A stretch of 64,000 nucleotides of DNA from Marsupella aquatica (lineage: Eukaryota > Marchantiophyta), in assembly GCA_973895155.1 (NCBI GenBank), contig OZ316898.1, positions 12,958,001 to 13,022,000 of the forward strand. Reading direction: 5' to 3'. How positions within the stretch are numbered: the first letter of the stretch is position 1; each line of letters starts with the position of its first letter. The notes under the pieces are model-generated. The model was not told where the DNA came from, did not search any database, and was given only the letters and a program-made list of their open reading frames with translations. The translations under genes and the position numbers were made by a program. Shown in pieces: positions 58,552 through 64,000 of the stretch.

Positions 58552-58655
58552 CATGGACCTGGTAGGAATTGAACCTAGGATCTTGTGTACATCGTCGTGC
58601 TCTACGTACTACCACTGTAGCTGCTCTACTACCACTGAGCTACAGGGCTGTCATG
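58552..58655 (-). repeat. tRNA-derived relic or SINE head
   Basis: The minus strand reads GCCCTGTAGCTCAGTGGTAG (a good tRNA 5' end with box A), then TAGAGC, and about 50 bp later GATCCTAGGTTCAATTCCTA (T-arm/box B with one change from GGTTCGA). The interval contains an extra AGTGGTAGTACGTAGAGC, a partial duplication of the D-arm, so it cannot fold as a normal tRNA. It is a tRNA pseudogene or SINE head. Confidence 0.6.
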
Positions 58656-59085
58656 TCTACATCCATCATCAATTTGAATGTGGTTCATTTCCAGCATTAA
58701 GCTCTTGTTACCTCTTCGATGACACCATAACCATGAGCCTACATTTCACTCATTGGCTAAGTGTTTATAGTGAATATATTAATGACACCTCTAACCTTAA
58801 TTAACCAAGTAACTTACTATGGTTAGACTAATTGTGGCGACATAGTAACTCTAGACCCAACAGAGAATGCCCAGCACATTGATCCCCGTCTCTCTAGAAC
58901 AAGTGGCTCAAACAACAATCAATCCAAGCTCCAATGTGTGCAATTGTAGTGATAAGAACATGAGTTACTAGCTTCACTTCTGCACTAAGCAAAGGAACAC
59001 ATAAGCTCAATGGGAGTAGCCCAATCCTGCCCCCACAATCCTCTGTCCCATTCCCAGTGAGCAGACATCCCACGCCTTACTTTAA
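58656..59085. other. Spacer
   Basis: No gene or clear repeat is recognised. Confidence 0.3.
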
Positions 59086-59091
59086 TTTTAT

Positions 59092-59222
59092 GAACAGGGA
59101 ATAGAGATTTCTAGCAAGTTAGGCATAACTTAATTCTGTGAAGAGGGAATAGACACTCCTACCAAGTTATGCATAACTGAATTCTCCTAACTGGGAATAG
59201 AGATCACCACCAAGTTATGCAC
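59092..59222. repeat. 47-48 bp tandem repeat, three diverged copies
   Basis: Units centred on GGGAATAGA start at about 59098, 59145 and 59193. Each is followed by CCAAGTTATGCATAACT or a variant. Confidence 0.85.
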
Positions 59223-60035
59223 AGTAGTAGTCGTGTGAAGCATCCACAAATCCATATTCCCCTCTAGCCTATTGCTACTATAAAATAATGCTCCAATCCT
59301 ACGAAACTATAGTAGATAGGCAGTTGCTCCTCTGCATGTCTCTGCAGGATTGAGCATCTTCTTCTTGTCTAGGAAAGCTCATTCGAAGCTTCCTTTGCTT
59401 ATGAATGTCCACAAGGGGTATTGGTGTGCTGTGTCCAGATGCTCTGTAAGATACTGTGCTTGTTCTCCTAAAGCTGCTTGGCCAAACACAATGCCCTGTC
59501 CTCAAATGCAAGGCCCGGGCACTCTATTATTTGGTTATGCTATTTCAGGTTTTGCTCCTATTGCTTTGTTGCCTCAATGATGGCAATTTAAATATTATTT
59601 GTCTTTCTTTCTGCTGCCAATATTTCTTGTCAGGAGACCTTGCTTTTGCTTTTTTGGGGGAAGATGGTCAATAATAAATTACATTTGTAAGCTTTAGAGA
59701 ATCCTAACCTGTCATCCCCGGTTTCAAATAACAGTTGAATTTATTTTTAAAGTTTTTGCCTGCCTTAGTTTCCATTATTATTCCCAACTTTGAAGTTAAC
59801 CCAAGAGGACGACAAAAACTTCCATCAGTGAAGCACATGCTACTATCCAACTACCATGCACACGATTGTGATACTTTGGGGAGCTCTGTTGGGATTTAAA
59901 ACCATAAAGTTTTTGCCTTACATAATATTCAAGACAAATGGTAACTTTGAGGCCCAAAATGAGCCTCTGATACACATTTGCAGCCTATTGCCCACCTTTT
60001 TCCACTTTCACAGTTTTTCTAAGTGTGACTAGGGG
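59223..60035. other. Spacer
   Basis: No supported gene. A 76-codon plus frame (59350-59580) overlaps a 72-codon one in another frame, and neither is recognisable. Confidence 0.3.
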
Positions 60036-60039
60036 GTGA

Positions 60040-60160
60040 TTGAACCCCACTTTTGGGAGGGGTGAATGAGAAAATCAATCGACACCAGCAGGATTCAGAC
60101 CCGAGACCTGCCCAGCCCCACTGAGCTCTTCTACCAACCAGCCTGGGGGCAGCCGGTGAC
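60040..60160 (-). repeat. tRNA-derived SINE-like element
   Basis: The minus strand shows CAGGCTGGTTGGTAGAAGAGC (box A-like), then about 30 bp later GGTCTCGGGTCTGAATCCTG (box B-like). A tail follows with CATTCACCCCTCCCAAAAG. The two-box spacing and downstream non-tRNA tail fit a tRNA-derived SINE. Ends and target duplication were not resolved. Confidence 0.55.
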
Positions 60161-60164
60161 CATG

Positions 60165-61925
60165 ATTATTTGCACCCAGTATTTAACTTTATAACAACGT
60201 CAGAAAAAGCATGCAGCTTGATATTGGCTAATCAATGCTAAATGTTGACATTAATATTAAGAGAGCTGGCCTTTGCTTTACCACTTAAACATTAAGACAT
60301 ACTAGCCTGAGTACTAGCCTGAGTGAGTGAGCTTAGTAGTGTAGATGGTGAGAGTAGTCCTTCCTGTTGTAAGCTCCTCCACCCTTCGAGTAGATGTGTC
60401 CCATGATCTAGAGTTTCACTCTTATCTTAGCTTCATTCACCCTTTATTAGATAGATAACAACCTACAAATTATTATTATAACCATATTGAATATTTTATT
60501 ATTAATTGAGCTGTACTAATTGTCTTCAACTTTGCTGCAGGACAAAAAAACAAAATGTGTTGTTGTCCCTGCCCTGCTATATTCGGGAGCCCTTTTTATT
60601 CAATCGAGATCTCGCTAAAATTTACCAAAACTAAAAAGGCTGCTACCAACTTCAAATCAGTAAATGGCTGAGTCTTCCGTCATCATCGCTTCCATCACTG
60701 ATCACTCTCCACTATGACCCGCAGTAGTGTATTCCATCACTATGACGCCACAGTACTATATATGACCAAAGCAGACATGATCATGCTCACCAGTCCTGAT
60801 GACGTGTCTTGAGGATAATTATCATACCCAAGTCAAACTTTTGTGTAGTCTTTACATAGTTTACAATGCAGGAATCGTGCCCAAAAAATAAACAGTGGAT
60901 GGGTGCAATTTTTAATATTTTCCAAGGTTGAACTTTTCGGTTCTTTGGTCTTTCTCCCTAGTTTTCTGCCCTTTATTAAGAAAAAGGTCCATCCAAAGAG
61001 GACAAACACCAAACACTAAAAAAGTGACAAATTCAGACTCACGTTTATTGGGTCTCATGCATTTGGAAAATTATGCTCCCATGGAATCATGCGACCCCAT
61101 GGACCCTGACACCTTTTACACTTTCACTCATTGACACACTTCTTGTTTCCAATAAGTTTTCAATTGCAAACTTCCACCTTCACGATCTCCCTTGATATTA
61201 CACGGGATTGGCTTTTTGTGGGCTAGTTGGAAGCAATTTGGAAGGATATTTCCAACCAGTTCAATACCTCTCATTTTCATGAAGAATTGGGAGAGTTGTG
61301 AATTTGTAATGACTACTCTGCCACTCACTGTCCACACTTTGAGCTTTCTAATTTATGAGCAACTAACCTTGACATTCAGTATCTTCCTTGACATTCACTG
61401 GAAACCACTTTCTTGGGTTATCTAGAAACTTTTTGGAAATATCTTTCCAATGACACTAATATTGCCAAGATTGATTGAAAACTGAGAGGCCTAAAAATTT
61501 CCAAAGATTACTATCTTGCACTCTGGGAGAATGCCTTTAGTTGGTAAATTTGTTTGTTTGTTTTTTTATAATTTTGTTTGTTTTTTTAATATTTTTAGTT
61601 AGGCAAATCCACCTTTAAGAAAAGTTTTATGTTGTATAATAGTTCTGCAATTTCTTGTGGCAGGAGGGTGCAAACAAATTGTCTGCATTACTTTCATATT
61701 GAGCAGAACTGATTAAAGTTGAGGAAAACCCTTTTATAAATACAAATCTTGTTTGGAAACACTTAACAGTGAAAGATTCCTTGAAAATTTATGATCAAAG
61801 TTTACAATCCAATCCGAGCTTAATGTCAAACTAAATTAGTTTAGGAATATAACACAATTATTTTATAATGATTCAGAGCTAGAATGTGTTATTTGACTTG
61901 AGCAATCAATGTGTTATTCTTGCAC
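60165..61925. other. Gene-poor AT-rich spacer
   Basis: No supported gene. Short direct repeats occur (ACTAGCCTGAGT at 60300-60325; TTTGTTTGTTTTTTTA runs near 61550-61590). Base composition changes sharply to GC-rich at about 61935, where the retroelement begins. Confidence 0.35.
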
Positions 61926-61929
61926 CTGC

Positions 61930-64000
61930 TCAACGGTTTCCTAGGCTAGCGGTGGCGCCGTTTCTCGACCTGATGCGGTGGGCTCTCTCCATCGCCTCCC
62001 CTTTCTTTTCACATGCCTCGGTTGGGTCTTTTGTCGCTTCTTGATGCGTTTTTGCTTTTATCGGGTTGCGGCCTGTCATGTCTACGTTGAGAGTGTTGGC
62101 GCGGGGCAAGCGCCCAACCCCACCCCACACTTCTCCCCCGTCCTCCCCTCCCCCTCGTGGCCGTCTTCGTGTTTGCTCTTCTTCACTGGATCTCTCTCAT
62201 CTTCGTGATGATCCCATGCCCGATGCTCTGCCAGTCCCCCCCGTCTACTGCCCACCCCATCGTCGCCCTGGCTCCTCTCCCCACCCCATTCCCCCTCCAC
62301 CCATTCATCATCCTCCTTCGGCCTCCTCGTCCACATCTGTTCCACCCCCACCTCCTGTCCAGTCTTTCCCTGCTCCCTCCCCGGACGAGCGTCCCCTGCA
62401 TACTTGTCCTGACTGTGGATGGGTTGGCATCTCCCTCCCTCATCATCGCGGGCGGGGCCGGTGCCATCGTCGCCAGCAAGCACAATCCCAGCCTCAGCCC
62501 CCTATTGACCCGGTTAGCTCTGCCCCTCCCTCCTTGGAGGCTCCCGAGCAGGCATGGAGTTGGGTTCGCACTCTAGACCCCCTTCCAGCCTACCATCCAG
62601 GGTACATTAGACCTCGCCTTTATAACCACATTCCTCTGGCGCTGCGCCCTATAGTTCGGTCCTCCTTGTTGCAACTCATGCAGCTTATCTTGGCGCATCC
62701 TATGGAGGTCTCCTATTGGTCTTTACTGATGTTTTTACCACAGTGGACTCTTACCCTCCCTAGTCATGGTGGTCGTGTGGGTCACCGTGAGACTGCCTCT
62801 CGTATCCATCGTTTTTTGCGGGGAGATTGGGAGCAGCTTCAGGAAGAGTACTTTCTTCGCGCCCGGTCTTTTACCGCCCGTGCTTTGTCTGACCCAACTC
62901 GCCACTCTCATCCCCCTGAGCATAGACGTCTTCGTCGCTCTTGTCGTTTAGCCCAGGCTGGTGAATATCGTCGGGCTGTCCAGGCCCTTTCTCCCACCAC
63001 ACCAGCCCCCCCCTGGCGAGGTCACCTCGTTGGCCCTTCAGGATCTCCATCCGCAGCCCCATGATCAGCTCCCTTTGTTTGTCGAAGATTTTGAGCCTGA
63101 GGAGGATCTTCAGTTTAGTAGGGACCACTTCACCTATGCCTTCCTCCATGCCCCGCGTTGTTCTGCTGGTGGCCCCTCCGACTATGTCTTTGAGCATTTT
63201 CGTGATTTATTCCCCCCTGAGGATCCTCAGTTTGGTTTTCCAGTTTTCTTCTCCTTTTGCCAGTGTATTGCAGCCGGTCGTTTGCCTCCTCCCGTCTCTC
63301 GGCTCTTGAGTGCTTCTCGTTTATTGGCCATGGCTAAGTCTTCACCGGGTGTTCGGCCAATTGCTATTGGGGAGGTTTTTCTTCGTCTTGTGTCTCGCAC
63401 ACTTTCCTCACAGTTTCGCTCTGCACTATCGGATCATCTCTCTCCACATCAGTTTGCAGTTGGCGTTCCTGGCGGTTGTGAGACGGTTATTGCGGGTATT
63501 CGAGCTACATTGGACCTCCACCCTGATTGGGTTGTCCTCCAGGTTGATGTCTCTAACGCTTTTAATACGGTTTCTTGGGCAGCCATTTTTCGTGCTTTGA
63601 GGGCGGCGGATCCAGACATCCAGTCCCTGATCCCCTTTGTCCGTTGTTTTTATGGACTCGAGGCCCCACTCTTCTATAGTCATCACTCCTCTACAGGTGT
63701 GTATACCACTCTTTCCTCTGCAGAAGGTACACGTCAGGGTGACCCTTTGGGTGGGCCTCTTTTTGCCATTGCCCATTTTACAGCTTTACGGGAAGCTGCC
63801 ATGGCCCACCCCCAGTGTATCTTCCCCTCCCTTTCAGATGACACCCACATCATTGGTCCTCCTGCCGCGGTTACTTCTGCCCTCGCCACTCTTTCCACCC
63901 ATTTGATGGGCCTCGGTTTACGAGTTCAGCCTGTGAAGAGTCGTGCATGGAGTCCAGCTGGGTTACCCTCTGATCTTGTGCTTCCCCCAGGGTTCTTACG
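61930..64000 (+). mobile_element. LINE-type non-LTR retrotransposon, 5' part, truncated by window end
   Basis: A GC-rich, proline-codon-rich block begins abruptly near 61935 and runs to the window edge. It encodes a zinc-finger region and a reverse transcriptase. No LTR or upstream endonuclease is visible. The 5' boundary is set by the composition change only. Confidence 0.75.
62078..64000 (+). pseudogene. LINE ORF: CCHH-type finger plus reverse transcriptase, frame broken at a C8 run
   Basis: I chose the ATG at 62078. A Pro/Ser-rich N-terminus is followed by a finger CPDCGWVGISLPHHRGRGRC-H (about 62401-62466), resembling the N-terminal CCHH fingers of R2-like LINEs. Next come RFLRGDWEQL and RRLRRSCRLAQAGEYRRAVQ, typical of the region before RT. 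The first frame stops at 63062-63064. The homologous reading continues in another frame from the run of eight C (63006-63013) and stays open to the window end. RT motifs there are VDVSNAFNTVSW (motif A, about 63540-63580), GTRQGDPLGGPLF (motif B, about 63727-63766) and SLSDDTHIIG (motif C, catalytic DD, about 63828-63858). A single-base indel in the C run explains the break, either real or a sequencing error. The 3' part is outside the window. Confidence 0.8.

Overview
This 64 kb window is nuclear DNA of a streptophyte, probably a seedless land plant (moss, lycophyte or fern) or a close algal relative. The pointers are a peroxisomal photorespiratory serine-glyoxylate aminotransferase, an eight-cysteine plant lipid transfer protein, an eL33 ribosomal protein gene, an F-box/kelch relic, GT-AG introns in every multi-exon gene, and a Ty1/copia element primed by initiator-Met tRNA. 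The exact lineage cannot be fixed by eye.

Layout. 1-2.3 kb: degenerate 18-20 bp tandem repeats, then the leader of a 5-exon aminotransferase gene (2345-5057, +). 5.8-6.2 kb: a dispersed repeat. 7087-12696: a complete copia retrotransposon with 209-bp LTRs and a 5-bp target duplication, but a broken pol. 13.4-14.5 kb: an F-box/kelch pseudogene. 15.0-16.5 kb (-): a decayed gene with HUH-endonuclease (Replitron-like) motifs. 17-19.5 kb: minisatellite-like DNA and an LTR-like repeat. 20325-21353 (+): 4-exon eL33 (RPL35A). 21.4-29.6 kb: gene-poor DNA with a long inverted-repeat element. 29644-30027 (+): a lipid transfer protein. 30-37 kb: gene-poor DNA with several short tandem arrays. 37215-53141 (-): one 23-exon gene for a giant CENP-E/kinesin-7-like protein of about 2,565 residues, the dominant feature of the window. 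53-61.9 kb: gene-poor DNA with tRNA-derived relics. 61.9-64 kb (+): a LINE-type reverse transcriptase running off the right edge.

The intact genes are unrelated housekeeping or cell-biology genes (photorespiration, translation, lipid transfer, mitotic motor) separated by repeats; there is no operon-like logic. The most unusual items are the kinesin, whose P-loop is intact but whose switch I and switch II motifs are both degenerate and whose stalk holds four tandem repeats of about 41 residues, and the HUH-type transposon relic, whose presumed catalytic tyrosine codon is now a stop. All exon models were assembled by hand from reading frames and splice signals, and family names rest on recognised motifs rather than searches.
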